DNA of 64,000 nucleotides. It comes from Hymenobacter algoricola (GTDB lineage Bacteria; Bacteroidota; Bacteroidia; Cytophagales; Hymenobacteraceae). The notes beneath the pieces were generated by a model that saw nothing but the letters and a program-made list of their open reading frames with translations, had not been told where the DNA came from and did no database searches. The position numbers and the translations under genes are program-made. How positions within the stretch are numbered: the first letter of the stretch is position 1; the number at the start of each line of letters is the position of its first letter. The DNA lies in assembly GCF_039539525.1 (NCBI RefSeq), contig NZ_BAABDH010000021.1, forward strand, positions 62,001 to 126,000, read 5' to 3'. Below are positions 6,152 to 14,732 of this stretch, piece after piece.

Positions 6152-8491
6152 ATGGATACCGAACCAAGATTCTTTGAAACCAACCCCGGCAGCGGCGTAG
6201 TCGGGCAGCCCCTGGACCGCGTGGACGGCCGCGCCAAAGTAATGGGCCAGGCTAAGTACTCGGCCGAGTTCAACAGCCTGCCGGGCCTGGTGCACGCCGT
6301 GCTCAAAACCAGTGACGTGGCCAAGGGTCGCATCACCGGCTTCGACACCAGCGCCGCCCTGAAGCAGCCGGGGGTACTGGCCATTCTCACCCACCAGAAC
6401 CTGCCCAAGCTGGCCAAGACGCCCAACGATGCTGAGGGCAAAAAGGCCATCGGGGCGCCCATGGGCTTTCTGCCGCTGACCTCCGACCAGATTCACTACG
6501 CCGGCCAGCCCGTAGCCGTGGTGGTGGCCGATACGCTGGAGCGGGCCCAGTACGCCGCCGCGCTGCTGAAGGTGCAGGTGGCCGCCGAAAAGCCGATAGC
6601 CTCCTACGAGGACCCGCAGGCGAAGCTGTTTGACCCCACCAAAGTACAGGACGGCAAGACGCCGGCCCACACGGTGCGCGGCAACCCGCAGCAAGCCTTT
6701 GCGGCGGCCCCGGTGCAGCTCACGCACAGGTACACCCATGCCACCAACCACCACAACCCCATGGAGCCCGGGGCCACCACGGCCCACTGGGAAGCCCCCG
6801 ACCGCCTCACCATCTACGATGCTACCCAGGGTGTGACGCGCACCCAAAAAGCGGTAAGCACTATGCTGGGCCTCTCGGCCGAGCAGGTGCGCGTGGTGAC
6901 CAAATACCTGGGTGGCGGCTTCGGATGCAAGGGGTCCAGCTGGCCCCACACCATCCTGACGGTGCTGGCCGCCAAGGCCGTGGGGCGGCCGGTGAAACTC
7001 TCGCTCACCCGCCCCCAGATGTTTACGGGCATGGGCCACCGCGAAGACCAGGAGCAGACCCTGAAAATCGGGGCGACCAAGGACGGCAAGCTTACGGCCC
7101 TCATTCACGAGAAAACCTCCACTACTTCGCCCTGGGACAACTACGCCGAGCCCAACAGCAAAATCATCAACCTGCTGTATGCGTGCGACAACTTTGAGTC
7201 GTCGTATCAGCTGGCGCGGGCCAACGTGATGACGTCCACCTTTACCCGGGCCCCCGGCGAGGCGCCGGGCTCGTTTGCCATTGAGTGCTCCATGGATGAT
7301 CTGGCGTATCAGCTGGGCCTTGATCCGCTGGAAATCCGGCTGCGCAACTACGCCGAGAAGGACCCCGGCACCGGGCAGCCGTGGAGCAGCAAGAGCCTGC
7401 GGCAGTGCTACGCCCGCGGTGCCGAGCTGTTTGGCTGGAGCAAGCGCAACCCCAAGGCCGGCGCCACCCGCGACGGCCGCCTGCTGGTGGGCTGGGGCAT
7501 GGCTACGGCCAGCTACCCCGTGCACAATTCCCAGGGCACGGCCCGCGCCCGCCTCTACGCCGACGGCCACGCCGTGGTGCAGTCGGGCGCTACCGACCTG
7601 GGCACCGGCACCTACACCGTGATGACGCAGGTAGCGGCCGACGCGCTGTTTCTGCCCGTGGACAAGGTGCGCTTCGAGCTGGGCGACACCAAGCTGCCTA
7701 CGGCCCCCAACTCGGGCGGCTCGGTGGCGGCCGGCACGGTGTCGTCGTCGGTGTACATGGCCGCGCAGGACGTGTGGCAGAAGCTGATTAAGGTGGCGGT
7801 GCTCGATAAGAAGTCGCCGCTGTACCGCGCCAAGCCGGCCGACGTGGAGGTGAAGCAGGGCCGCCTGCAGCTCAAGGCCAACCCGCAGAAAGGGGAGGGC
7901 TTTGCCGTCATCATGAAGCGCGCCGAAATGGCCGACATCGAAGGCAACGGCCAGGGCCGCTACGGCAGCGGCTACGAAGACGCGCAAGGCGCCGCCAACG
8001 CCGGCCCCACCAAAAAGGACGAAGCCGGCGACCACTCCATGCACTCCTTCGGCGCCCACTTCTGCGAGGTGAAAGTAGACCCCGACCTGGGCACCGTGCG
8101 CGTCACGCGCTGGGTGAGCGTGCACGGGGCCGGCCGGATTCTGAACGCCAAGACGGCCCGCTCCCAGATCATTGGCGGCAGCATCTTCGGCATCGGGGCG
8201 GCGCTGATGGAAGGCACCGTGCGCGACCAGCACTACGCCCGCTACACCAATGCCAGCCTGGCCGACTACCACATTCCCGTCAATGCCGACATTCCCGACA
8301 TGACCGTGGAGTTTGTTGACGAGCACGACCCCTACATCAACGCCATGGGCGTGAAGGGCATCGGCGAGATTTCGATGGTCGGCGTGTCGGCCGCCGTGGC
8401 CAATGCCGTGTTCCACGCCACGGGCAAGCGGGTCCGCTCCCTGCCCATCACCCCGGATAAGATTCTGGAAACCAAGGTGACGCAGGTGTAG
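6152..8491 (+). CDS. paoC: Aldehyde oxidoreductase molybdenum-binding subunit (PaoC-like)
   Basis: The 779-residue catalytic subunit, which oxidises aldehydes at a molybdopterin cofactor (MCD in PaoABC). The N-terminal domain opens with VVGQPLDRVDGRAKVMGQAKYSAE, the classic start of the family. Cofactor-binding stretches include GGGFGCKGSSWP, TRAPGEAPGSFAIE and SGATDLGTGTYTVMTQ. The catalytic base lies in GVKGIGEISMVGV (Glu739). No signal peptide is seen, as expected if the complex is exported through the Tat signal of PaoA. Substrate specificity cannot be read; detoxification of aromatic or aliphatic aldehydes is the known role of PaoABC. Confidence 0.92.
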   Translation: MDTEPRFFETNPGSGVVGQPLDRVDGRAKVMGQAKYSAEFNSLPGLVHAVLKTSDVAKGRITGFDTSAALKQPGVLAILTHQNLPKLAKTPNDAEGKKAIGAPMGFLPLTSDQIHYAGQPVAVVVADTLERAQYAAALLKVQVAAEKPIASYEDPQAKLFDPTKVQDGKTPAHTVRGNPQQAFAAAPVQLTHRYTHATNHHNPMEPGATTAHWEAPDRLTIYDATQGVTRTQKAVSTMLGLSAEQVRVVTKYLGGGFGCKGSSWPHTILTVLAAKAVGRPVKLSLTRPQMFTGMGHREDQEQTLKIGATKDGKLTALIHEKTSTTSPWDNYAEPNSKIINLLYACDNFESSYQLARANVMTSTFTRAPGEAPGSFAIECSMDDLAYQLGLDPLEIRLRNYAEKDPGTGQPWSSKSLRQCYARGAELFGWSKRNPKAGATRDGRLLVGWGMATASYPVHNSQGTARARLYADGHAVVQSGATDLGTGTYTVMTQVAADALFLPVDKVRFELGDTKLPTAPNSGGSVAAGTVSSSVYMAAQDVWQKLIKVAVLDKKSPLYRAKPADVEVKQGRLQLKANPQKGEGFAVIMKRAEMADIEGNGQGRYGSGYEDAQGAANAGPTKKDEAGDHSMHSFGAHFCEVKVDPDLGTVRVTRWVSVHGAGRILNAKTARSQIIGGSIFGIGAALMEGTVRDQHYARYTNASLADYHIPVNADIPDMTVEFVDEHDPYINAMGVKGIGEISMVGVSAAVANAVFHATGKRVRSLPITPDKILETKVTQV

Positions 8492-8510
8492 TCCTGTATT
8501 CTGCTGCGCA

Positions 8511-8622
8511 AGAGCACGTCATGCTGAGCGAAGCGAAGCATCTCGCGTGCTGATGTTGAGTTACTATCCCAACGTCGGCACGCGAGATGCTTCGCTCTGC
8601 TCTGCTCTGCATGGCGTGCTCT
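8511..8622. repeat. Dispersed palindromic element (GTCATGCTGAGC type)
   Basis: Left arm AGAGCACGTCATGCTGAGCG continues with AAGCGAAGCATCTCGCGTGC; the right arm is its imperfect complement ending CATGGCGTGCTCT. The right arm carries a TCTGC triplication (8595-8610). It lies between paoC and xdhC. Confidence 0.75.
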
Positions 8623-8674
8623 TGTCTCTGTACAGGCCAACACTGCCGTTTCCACATCCGTACTGCTCGTTATC

Positions 8675-9868
8675 ATGACTGAACTCCAACGCCTGCTGAC
8701 TGCCTACGACGAGCACCGCGCCGCCGGCCGGGCCTGCGCCCTGGCCTCGGTGGTGGACGTGGCCGGCTCGGCCTACCGCCGCCCCGGCGCCCGGATGCTG
8801 GTCACCGACGAAGGCCAGCTGACCGGGGCCATCAGCGGGGGCTGCCTCGAAGGCGACGCCCGGCAGCGGGCCCGCCGCGTGATCCGGCAGGGCCGCCCCA
8901 CGGTAGTCACCTACGACTCGACCGACCCCGACGACGACCTGCAGTTTGGGGCCGCGCTGGGCTGCCAGGGCATCGTGCAGATCTTGCTGGAGCCCCTCGA
9001 CTTTCACGACCCGGATAACCCCGTGGAGCTGCTGCGCCGCTGGGCGCAGGGCATGGAGGCGCCGGCCGTGGTAGCCACGGTGTTCGGCACCGCCGGGGCC
9101 GGGGCCGGGGTAGCGGTGGGGCAGCGCCTGCTGCTGCTGGCCGACGGCAGTACGCAAGGCACGCTGCCCGCCGGGGCCGAAGTGTACGCGCCGCTGCTGG
9201 CCGATGCCCGCGCCGCGCTGGCGGCCGGGCAGCCCGCCACCCGCCACTACCCGGCCGCGGCGGGAGCCACCCGCGTGAGCCTGGAAATTCTGCGGCCCCC
9301 GGTGCGCCTGACGGTGTACGGGGCCGGCAACGACGTGCAGCCTCTGGTGCGGCTGGCCGCCGGTCTGGGCTGGCGGGTGCAGGTGGTAGACGGCCGCCCG
9401 GCCCAGGCCCGGCCCGCCCGCTTCCCCGACGCCGACCTGGTGCGGGTGCTGCCCCTGGCCCAGGTGGCCGAAGAGCCCTACGACGGCAGCAGCTTCGCCC
9501 TGCTCATGACCCACAACTACTACTACGATCTGGCCGTGCTCCGCCACCTGCTGCCCGCCGCCAGCAGCCGCTACATCGGCGTGCTGGGGCCGCGCAAGAA
9601 GTACGACCGGCTGCTGGAAGACCTGAGCCAGCAGGTACCCGACGCCGCCACGCAGCTGCGGGGCCGCCTCCACAGCCCCATCGGCCTGAACCTGGGCGCC
9701 GAGACGCCGGAGGAAATTGCCCTGTCCATCGTGGCCGAGATTCAGGCGGTGCTCACCGGCCGCCCCGCCGGCTTCCTGCGCGACTCGCCCCACCCGATTC
9801 ACCCGCCCCTGCACGCCGACGCGCCCCTGGTGCCCGAAGGCCGGGTCGATGCCGGGTGTAGTCTGTAA
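8675..9868 (+). CDS. XdhC/CoxI family molybdenum hydroxylase maturation protein
   Basis: This 397-residue chaperone binds mature or sulfurated molybdenum cofactor and inserts it into the hydroxylase (PaoD role). The N-terminal XdhC_CoxI domain is seen as RACALASVVDVAGSAYRRPG and GAISGGCLEGDARQ. The C-terminal Rossmann domain starts at LTVYGAGNDVQPLVRLA and includes FALLMTHNYYYDLAVL and RYIGVLGPRKKYDRL. It lies in the pao operon, 184 bp after paoC, with a palindromic element between them. It is 16 bp from the next gene, so the two maturation genes are coupled. Confidence 0.9.
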   Translation: MTELQRLLTAYDEHRAAGRACALASVVDVAGSAYRRPGARMLVTDEGQLTGAISGGCLEGDARQRARRVIRQGRPTVVTYDSTDPDDDLQFGAALGCQGIVQILLEPLDFHDPDNPVELLRRWAQGMEAPAVVATVFGTAGAGAGVAVGQRLLLLADGSTQGTLPAGAEVYAPLLADARAALAAGQPATRHYPAAAGATRVSLEILRPPVRLTVYGAGNDVQPLVRLAAGLGWRVQVVDGRPAQARPARFPDADLVRVLPLAQVAEEPYDGSSFALLMTHNYYYDLAVLRHLLPAASSRYIGVLGPRKKYDRLLEDLSQQVPDAATQLRGRLHSPIGLNLGAETPEEIALSIVAEIQAVLTGRPAGFLRDSPHPIHPPLHADAPLVPEGRVDAGCSL

Positions 9869-9883
9869 CGCTGCCCCGCCGCC

Positions 9884-10498
9884 ATGCCCCACGCCCTGCT
9901 GCTGCTCGCCGCCGGCTCGTCCTCCCGCCTGGGGCGGCCCAAGCAGCTGTTGCCCTACCAGGGCCAGACGCTGCTGCGCCGGGCCGCCGAAACGGCCGTG
10001 GCCGCGGCGGAAGGCGGCCCGGTGGTGGTCGTGACCGGGGCCCTGCACGAGGCCCTGCTGCCGGAGCTGGCCGGGCTGCCGCTCACGGTGGTGCGGTGCC
10101 CGGCCTGGGCGCTGGGCATGGGCGCCTCCCTGCACGCCGGGCTGGCCGCGCTGGAAGCCGCCGGGCCGCTGCCGGCCCTCACCGTGCTGCTCTGCGACCA
10201 GCCCCACGTGACGCCCGCGCTGCTGTGGCAGCTGCGCGCCGCCCACGCCGCCACCGGCCGGCCCATCGCGGCCTGCGAATACGCGGGAGTCCGGGGCGTA
10301 CCGGTGTTTTTCGCGGCAGCGGCCCTGGCGCTGCTGCGTGCGCTGCCCGCCGCCGCCGGGGCCGGGCAGCTGCTGAAGCAGCACCCGCAGCTGGTGGCCC
10401 CGGTGCCGTTTCCCGCAGGAGCCATGGATGTGGACACGGAGGAACAGTACGCGGCCCTGCTGGCCGAAGAGGATGGCCCCCGGCCCGCGCGGGGGTAG
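9884..10498 (+). CDS. mocA: Molybdenum cofactor cytidylyltransferase, MocA-like
   Basis: A 204-residue nucleotidyltransferase that should convert molybdopterin to its cytosine dinucleotide form for PaoC. The N-terminal motif LLLLAAGSSSRLGRPKQLLP is the nucleotide-binding GxSxRxGxPK loop; CDQPHVTP is the metal-binding DQP motif typical of MocA rather than MobA. The product ends PFPAGAMDVDTEEQYAAL, another conserved segment. It is the last gene of the pao operon; no clear terminator follows. MobA-like GMP transfer is the main alternative, made unlikely by the XdhC neighbour. Confidence 0.85.
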   Translation: MPHALLLLAAGSSSRLGRPKQLLPYQGQTLLRRAAETAVAAAEGGPVVVVTGALHEALLPELAGLPLTVVRCPAWALGMGASLHAGLAALEAAGPLPALTVLLCDQPHVTPALLWQLRAAHAATGRPIAACEYAGVRGVPVFFAAAALALLRALPAAAGAGQLLKQHPQLVAPVPFPAGAMDVDTEEQYAALLAEEDGPRPARG

Positions 10499-10654
10499 GC
10501 CCGGGTGCGGGCGGCTTTGCGGCAGCTGCTGCTGACTGGTCGAGCCGAGGTGCAGCGAAGCCGGAGCGGCGGGCGAAGTAGACTTTTTGCAAAGTATCTA
10601 TGCAGTATTACTAAATAAGCCTATCTTAAAGCCTCACTCTTAACCCCTTCTGTT

Positions 10655-11086
10655 ATGCCCATCGAATATTCTCTGGCCGAGCGCGGCAACCCCGGTCAGC
10701 CTACCGCACCCAAAAAGTTTTATGCCGTGGCCCGGTCCCAGGGTGACACCAGTGTGCGCGACATGGCCGGCCGCATCAACGAGATGAGCACCGTCAGTAC
10801 CGTCGACGTGATGGCCGTGCTCGAAGCCTTCTTTCAGACCGTACCCCGGGAGCTGGCCGCCGGCCGTATCGTGCGCTTCGGCGACTTCGGCTCCTTCTCC
10901 GTGAGCCTGCAAAGCGAGGGCGCCGCCACCGAGAAAGAGTTCAGCGCCGGCCTGATCGACAACGTGAAGGTGGTGTTTCGCCCCGGCAAGCTCTTCGCCC
11001 AGGCTATGCAGGGTGCCCAGCTGCGCCGGGTGAGCACGGTACTGTCTAACACGCAGGTAAAGGCATCCTCGCGCAAGAAAGAGTAG
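10655..11086 (+). CDS. HU-like DNA-binding protein (Bacteroidota HIG type)
   Basis: A 143-residue histone-like protein. After a 20-residue lead (MPIEYSLAERGNPGQP) comes KKFYAVARSQGDTSVRDMAGR, the N-terminal pattern of the Bacteroidota HU-HIG family. VDVMAVLEAFFQTVPRELAAG and RIVRFGDFGSFSVSLQSEG match the HU dimer core and the beta arm base. The tail is basic (ASSRKKE). It should bind DNA without strict specificity in the nucleoid. A striking tandem palindrome array lies immediately 3' of the gene. Confidence 0.88.
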   Translation: MPIEYSLAERGNPGQPTAPKKFYAVARSQGDTSVRDMAGRINEMSTVSTVDVMAVLEAFFQTVPRELAAGRIVRFGDFGSFSVSLQSEGAATEKEFSAGLIDNVKVVFRPGKLFAQAMQGAQLRRVSTVLSNTQVKASSRKKE

Positions 11087-11095
11087 GTACTGAGG

Positions 11096-11156
11096 TGACA
11101 TACTGATGTCATGCCCGTGACATAGGTATGTCATCCCGGTGACATACCTATGTCAC
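11096..11156. repeat. Three tandem palindromes TGACAT-N4-ATGTCA with exact 22-bp period
   Basis: Copies at 11096-11111, 11118-11133 and 11140-11155 are TGACAT-ACTG-ATGTCA, TGACAT-AGGT-ATGTCA and TGACAT-ACCT-ATGTCA. The start-to-start distance is exactly 22 bp, close to two helical turns. Copies two and three are also perfect complements, so RNA could form a 17-bp stem (11117-11133 with 11140-11156) around the loop TCCCGG. They lie between the stop of the HU-like gene and its terminator. Confidence 0.85.
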
Positions 11157-11170
11157 GGAAACCTGGCCAG

Positions 11171-11204
11171 CGGGCCTGCCTATTCCGGCAGGCCCGTTAT
11201 TTTT
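11171..11204 (+). terminator. Terminator between the HU-like gene and the ATPase/DUF4276 pair
   Basis: Perfect 10-bp stem CGGGCCTGCC/GGCAGGCCCG with a TATTCC loop, followed by TTATTTTTA. Confidence 0.8.
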
Positions 11205-11218
11205 AGGGCCCATGCGGA

Positions 11219-11809
11219 TCAGGTACCGGAGGGTAGCGCTAATAGCTCTGCTTCCAAGCGCCGGATGGCACCTACCAGGTTCCTGAAGCTTTCCGAACGG
11301 GTGTTGGCTATGGCAAGACAAGTGCCTAACAGCCGGGAGTCCCGCACCTTCTGGTAGGCCTGATTTGTTATTTTGCTTAGCTCATGGTCGGGCGATTCTA
11401 GGTAGTCGGGGGCGCGAAACTTGGCATTTGCCTGCTGGCTGTGGAGGCCCCGTAGGCCCAGCGCTCTTTCTACGGCAGCCAAATCAGCTAGGTAAAAGGT
11501 TTCTAGGGCCCGGCATGCAATACGCACCAACGACACGGAGGCCCGACCAGCTTCTGCGCACTTGGTCGTCAGACGGGCTTTCACTACCCGGCAATCGGGG
11601 GCGCTGTCTTGGTCGCGCATGATAATAAACCGGGCTTCCGGGTTTACATAGCCTCGTAATTTAGCTACCATGCGCTTTTCTAGGTCTTGCTTGCCCTCGA
11701 ATGGAATAAGCCGGGGCTTGATGGAGGAGTCGAGCAGGCGTGGCAGCAGTGTTTCGAGCAACGCTTGGGCGGAAGGTTCTTCCAGTAAGAATACTAGTTC
11801 TCGTCTCAT
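11219..11809 (-). CDS. DUF4276 TOPRIM-like protein, partner of the AAA ATPase
   Basis: A 196-residue protein with the layout of DUF4276, a TOPRIM-fold family related to OLD nuclease domains. An early acidic motif follows the first strand (ELVFLLEEPSAQALLE, Glu10/Glu11), and a DxD motif follows the second (RFIIMRDQDSAPD, Asp66 and Asp68); these are the expected metal ligands. The C-terminal half contains FRAPDYLESPDHELSK and is otherwise unassigned. The start ATG overlaps the stop of the ATPase gene by four bases, so the pair is translationally coupled. Its role is probably the nuclease or toxin arm of an ATPase-controlled defence module; this is inferred from the pair, not proven. Base composition is visibly less GC-rich than in neighbouring genes. 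Confidence 0.75.
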   Translation of the reverse strand: MRRELVFLLEEPSAQALLETLLPRLLDSSIKPRLIPFEGKQDLEKRMVAKLRGYVNPEARFIIMRDQDSAPDCRVVKARLTTKCAEAGRASVSLVRIACRALETFYLADLAAVERALGLRGLHSQQANAKFRAPDYLESPDHELSKITNQAYQKVRDSRLLGTCLAIANTRSESFRNLVGAIRRLEAELLALPSGT

Positions 11810-12996
11810 CGCGGGTCAGCACCATCGAAAAAGCCTTGTTTCCAGAGGTAGCCCATTTGGTCGCCCTCGGCCATATAAGCGGCTAACTGCGCATCGTCTT
11901 TTGCCCGGCGTACCTGCGTGCCGCCGGCTTCCTTCACAAGCCAGCACACTTCATTCAGGCCGACTGCGTTCAGAAAATCGGGCGAGTGCGTAGAAACCAA
12001 CACCTGTCCGCCCCGGTCAGCGTAAGCCCGAAACTCTTCTGCCAACTCGGTCATCAGCCGGGGGTAGAGCTGGTTTTCGGGCTCTTCGACGCAGAGCAGT
12101 GGGTGGGGCTGAGGGTCATAAAGCAACACCAGATAAGCAAACATCTTGATAGTGCCATCGGACACGTATCTATCCAGGAAAGGAGTCTTAAACGAGCCAT
12201 CCTGAAAGCGTAACGTCAGGTAGCCATCGTCCATCAGCCGCGGTTCTACGGTCTGGATGCCGGGCACCCGCCGGGCCATTGTCGTTAGGATGCGGTCGAA
12301 TACCGACCGGTGTTGTTCGAACAGATACTGTGCTACCAGGGGCAGATTATCCCCGGTTTCGGAAAGATGTTCGGAATTGCCAGCTGCTTCTTTCCGTCCT
12401 CGTGCCGCACTGATATGAAAGTCGGAAACGTGCCATGATTCGATAAGCTGCCGAAAGGCATTGGCCGCCTTAAAGCGTTCGAACTGACCTAAGCCCTTCA
12501 CCGCTAAAACATCGGGGGAGTTCAGCGTCTGGGTTTCCCGGTCTAGCTCTTCGTCCGGCTTGTTGAAGTCCTCCTCATTGGTAATGGCGTAGCCTACCCC
12601 GCTTTTGAAATCCAGGAAGTGATAGGGCTTGCCGTGCCGACCACGCTTATACCGCAGGATTTCTCTTTTTACATAGGGTACCCCCTTCTTCTCTGCTATT
12701 TCCAGTGTGTAAGTCACCAGTCGCTCGGCTCCAGTGATAAGCATCCGGTATTGAATCTCTATCAGAATGCTCTTGCCATTGCTGTCACGGCTCATTACTT
12801 CCTTAAAGCGCCCACGCTTGTCGAGAGCCTGCCGCACGTTGCTTTTCAAACAGTCGTGCAAGAAGCCGAATACATCAAACAGCGTCGACTTCCCCGTACC
12901 GTTAGCTCCTACGATGACTAGGAATGGGGGAATATCGCGCAGGTGAACGTCGCGGAATGTTTTGAAATTCTGCAACCGAATGGATTCAATCTTCAT
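11806..12996 (-). CDS. AAA/ABC-type ATPase (AAA_21/RecF-like), defence-module ATPase
   Basis: A 396-residue SMC/RecF-type ATPase. The N-terminus MKIESIRLQNFKTFRDVHL is the standard opening, followed by Walker A GANGTGKST (30-38). The C-terminal lobe has the signature-like SDGT (279-282), Walker B LLCVEEPENQLYP with the catalytic Glu pair (304-305) and the H-loop STHSPDFL (His337). The central 180 residues form the divergent insertion typical of ATPases paired with TOPRIM proteins. It is upstream of and overlaps the DUF4276 gene. Comparable two-gene systems (OLD class 2, PARIS, AbiL) act against phages; this pair is likely of that kind. Lower GC than its surroundings suggests transfer. Confidence 0.85.
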   Translation of the reverse strand: MKIESIRLQNFKTFRDVHLRDIPPFLVIVGANGTGKSTLFDVFGFLHDCLKSNVRQALDKRGRFKEVMSRDSNGKSILIEIQYRMLITGAERLVTYTLEIAEKKGVPYVKREILRYKRGRHGKPYHFLDFKSGVGYAITNEEDFNKPDEELDRETQTLNSPDVLAVKGLGQFERFKAANAFRQLIESWHVSDFHISAARGRKEAAGNSEHLSETGDNLPLVAQYLFEQHRSVFDRILTTMARRVPGIQTVEPRLMDDGYLTLRFQDGSFKTPFLDRYVSDGTIKMFAYLVLLYDPQPHPLLCVEEPENQLYPRLMTELAEEFRAYADRGGQVLVSTHSPDFLNAVGLNEVCWLVKEAGGTQVRRAKDDAQLAAYMAEGDQMGYLWKQGFFDGADPR

Positions 12997-13046
12997 TGCC
13001 TGGGCCAGCTATGGGGAATAAATAGCGCTTCAAGGTAATGGAAATA

Positions 13047-13054
13047 TACTTTTG
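13047..13054 (+). promoter_or_regulatory. -7 promoter element TACTTTTG for the UMF1 gene
   Basis: Exact TAnnTTTG match, 120 bp upstream of the UMF1 start codon. No TTG sits at the optimal distance, so it may be weak or assisted. Confidence 0.35.
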
Positions 13055-13173
13055 GCTTGCCGAGGGGAGGGCCAACTTCTCGCCACTACCCGCTTCTAAC
13101 TCTTCGACCCCGGCAACGGCAACGCTGAATTCCCGTTATCTTGCCCGTCACCACACTGCCAACCTACGCCCGC

Positions 13174-14586
13174 ATGACCACCCCCGCTACCGCCATTCCC
13201 GCCGCCGCCGATACTTCCTTCGGGAACATTCCCAAGGACGACAAGCGCATCACCCGCGGCTGGACCTTCTACGACTGGGCCAACTCGGTGTACCCGCTGG
13301 TGATTACCAGCTCCATCTTCCCCATTTACTGGGGCGCGATGGTCAAGCAGATTACCCGCACCGACAGCGGCAAAAGCCCGATCGAGTTCCTGGGCTTCCA
13401 GGTGCCGGGCTCCTCGCTGCTCACCTACGCCATTTCGGCGGCCTTCCTGTTCATTGCCATCATCAGCCCGTTTCTGACCTCGCTGGCCGACTTCTCGGGC
13501 CGCAAGAAGCTCTTCATGCAGATCTTCTGCTACCTGGGGGCCTTTTCCTGCGCGGCCCTGTTCTTCTTCACCCCCGACACGCTCACGCTCAGTACCTTCG
13601 TGTTCGTGCTGGCCACCATCGGCTTTTCGGGGTCCATCGTGTTCTACAACTCCTACCTGCCCCTGATTTCGAGCGAGGAAAAGTACGATTCGCTCTCGGC
13701 CCGGGGCTTTTCGATGGGCTACATCGGCTCGGTGCTGCTGCTGCTCATCTGCCTGGGCCTGATCATGGGGCACGCGGCCATCGGGCTGGAAGAAGGCTTT
13801 GCCACCCGCCTGGCGTTCCTGCTCACGGGTATCTGGTGGGCCGGCTTCGCCCAGATTGCCTTTTTCGCTTTGCCCGCCGACCCCGGCCGCGCCCCCGGCG
13901 CCGCCTCGGCTGATGATTCGGGCTGGCTGCTCAACGGCTTCCGGGAGCTGGGCAAGGTCTGGGACCAGCTCAAGCAGCTGCCCAACCTGAAGCGCTTTCT
14001 GCTGGCCTACTTCACCTACAACATGGGCGTGCAGACGGTGATGTACGTGGCCACCATCTTCGGCGACGAGGAGCTCAAGCTCGAAAGCTCAGCCCTGATC
14101 ATGACCATCCTGCTGCTTCAGCTGGTGGGCATTCTGGGCGCCTACCTGTTCTCGAAGCTCTCGGAGCGCATCGGCAACACCCGGGCCCTGAGCTGGGCCG
14201 TATTTATCTGGATGCTGATCTGCATCGGCGGCTACTTCGTGCAGGCCGGCTGGAGCTTCTACGCCCTGGCCGCCGTCATCGGCCTGACCATGGGCGCCGT
14301 GCAGAGCCTCTCGCGCAGCACCTACTCCAAGATCATTCCCGAGAACACGCCCAACACCGCCGCCTTCTTCAGCTTTTTCGACGTGACCGAGAAGCTCAGC
14401 ATCGTCATCGGCACGGCCGTGTTCGGCGTCATTGCCCAGGTCACGGGCTCCATGCGCAACAGCATTCTGTCGCTCATCGTGTTCTTCGTGCTCGGGCTGA
14501 TTTTCCTGCTCCGCCTGCGGGGCCGCAAGCTCCGCGACGAGCCCCAGGAGGCCGCCGCGGCCGGGGCGGCGAGTGCCAACCGCTAG
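13174..14586 (+). CDS. UMF1-family MFS transporter (Atg22-like)
   Basis: A 470-residue inner-membrane transporter of the UMF1/Atg22 type. I choose ATG 13174 (MTTPATAIPAAADTS); an in-frame TTG at 13141 would add 11 residues. Family hallmarks are RGWTFYDWANSVYPLVITS at the start and FYNSYLPLISSEEKYDSLSARGFSMGYIGS, where the GY/RGF region is diagnostic. A further conserved segment is SRSTYSKIIPENTPNTAAFFSFFDVTEKLS near residue 395. Eukaryotic Atg22 releases amino acids from vacuoles; the bacterial substrate is unknown. It stands alone between the ATPase pair and the DinB gene, with its own terminator at 14657. Confidence 0.9.
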   Translation: MTTPATAIPAAADTSFGNIPKDDKRITRGWTFYDWANSVYPLVITSSIFPIYWGAMVKQITRTDSGKSPIEFLGFQVPGSSLLTYAISAAFLFIAIISPFLTSLADFSGRKKLFMQIFCYLGAFSCAALFFFTPDTLTLSTFVFVLATIGFSGSIVFYNSYLPLISSEEKYDSLSARGFSMGYIGSVLLLLICLGLIMGHAAIGLEEGFATRLAFLLTGIWWAGFAQIAFFALPADPGRAPGAASADDSGWLLNGFRELGKVWDQLKQLPNLKRFLLAYFTYNMGVQTVMYVATIFGDEELKLESSALIMTILLLQLVGILGAYLFSKLSERIGNTRALSWAVFIWMLICIGGYFVQAGWSFYALAAVIGLTMGAVQSLSRSTYSKIIPENTPNTAAFFSFFDVTEKLSIVIGTAVFGVIAQVTGSMRNSILSLIVFFVLGLIFLLRLRGRKLRDEPQEAAAAGAASANR

Positions 14587-14656
14587 CCCGTACCGCTGCG
14601 GCGGGCCCCAGGCCCAGGCCCGGCCGGCGGGCGGGGCCTGGGTGGGCGAAATTTGC

Positions 14657-14693
14657 GGCCTCCGGTGAAACCTTTCGCCGGAGGCCGGCTTTT
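14657..14693 (+). terminator. Intrinsic terminator after the UMF1 gene
   Basis: Stem GGCCTCCGG/CCGGAGGCC with a 12-base loop and GGCTTTT downstream. Confidence 0.75.
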
Positions 14694-14732
14694 ATAAGTA
14701 TTCAACTTCGCTAATTCTGTCTCCTTGCGCTC

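Noticed and set aside
6134..8416. 760-codon open frame antisense to paoC
   Set aside because: No recognisable motifs and composition typical of antisense frames; paoC is certain.
11096..11156. Mini-CRISPR array
   Set aside because: Repeats are 16 bp with 6-bp spacers, far below CRISPR sizes, and no cas genes are present.
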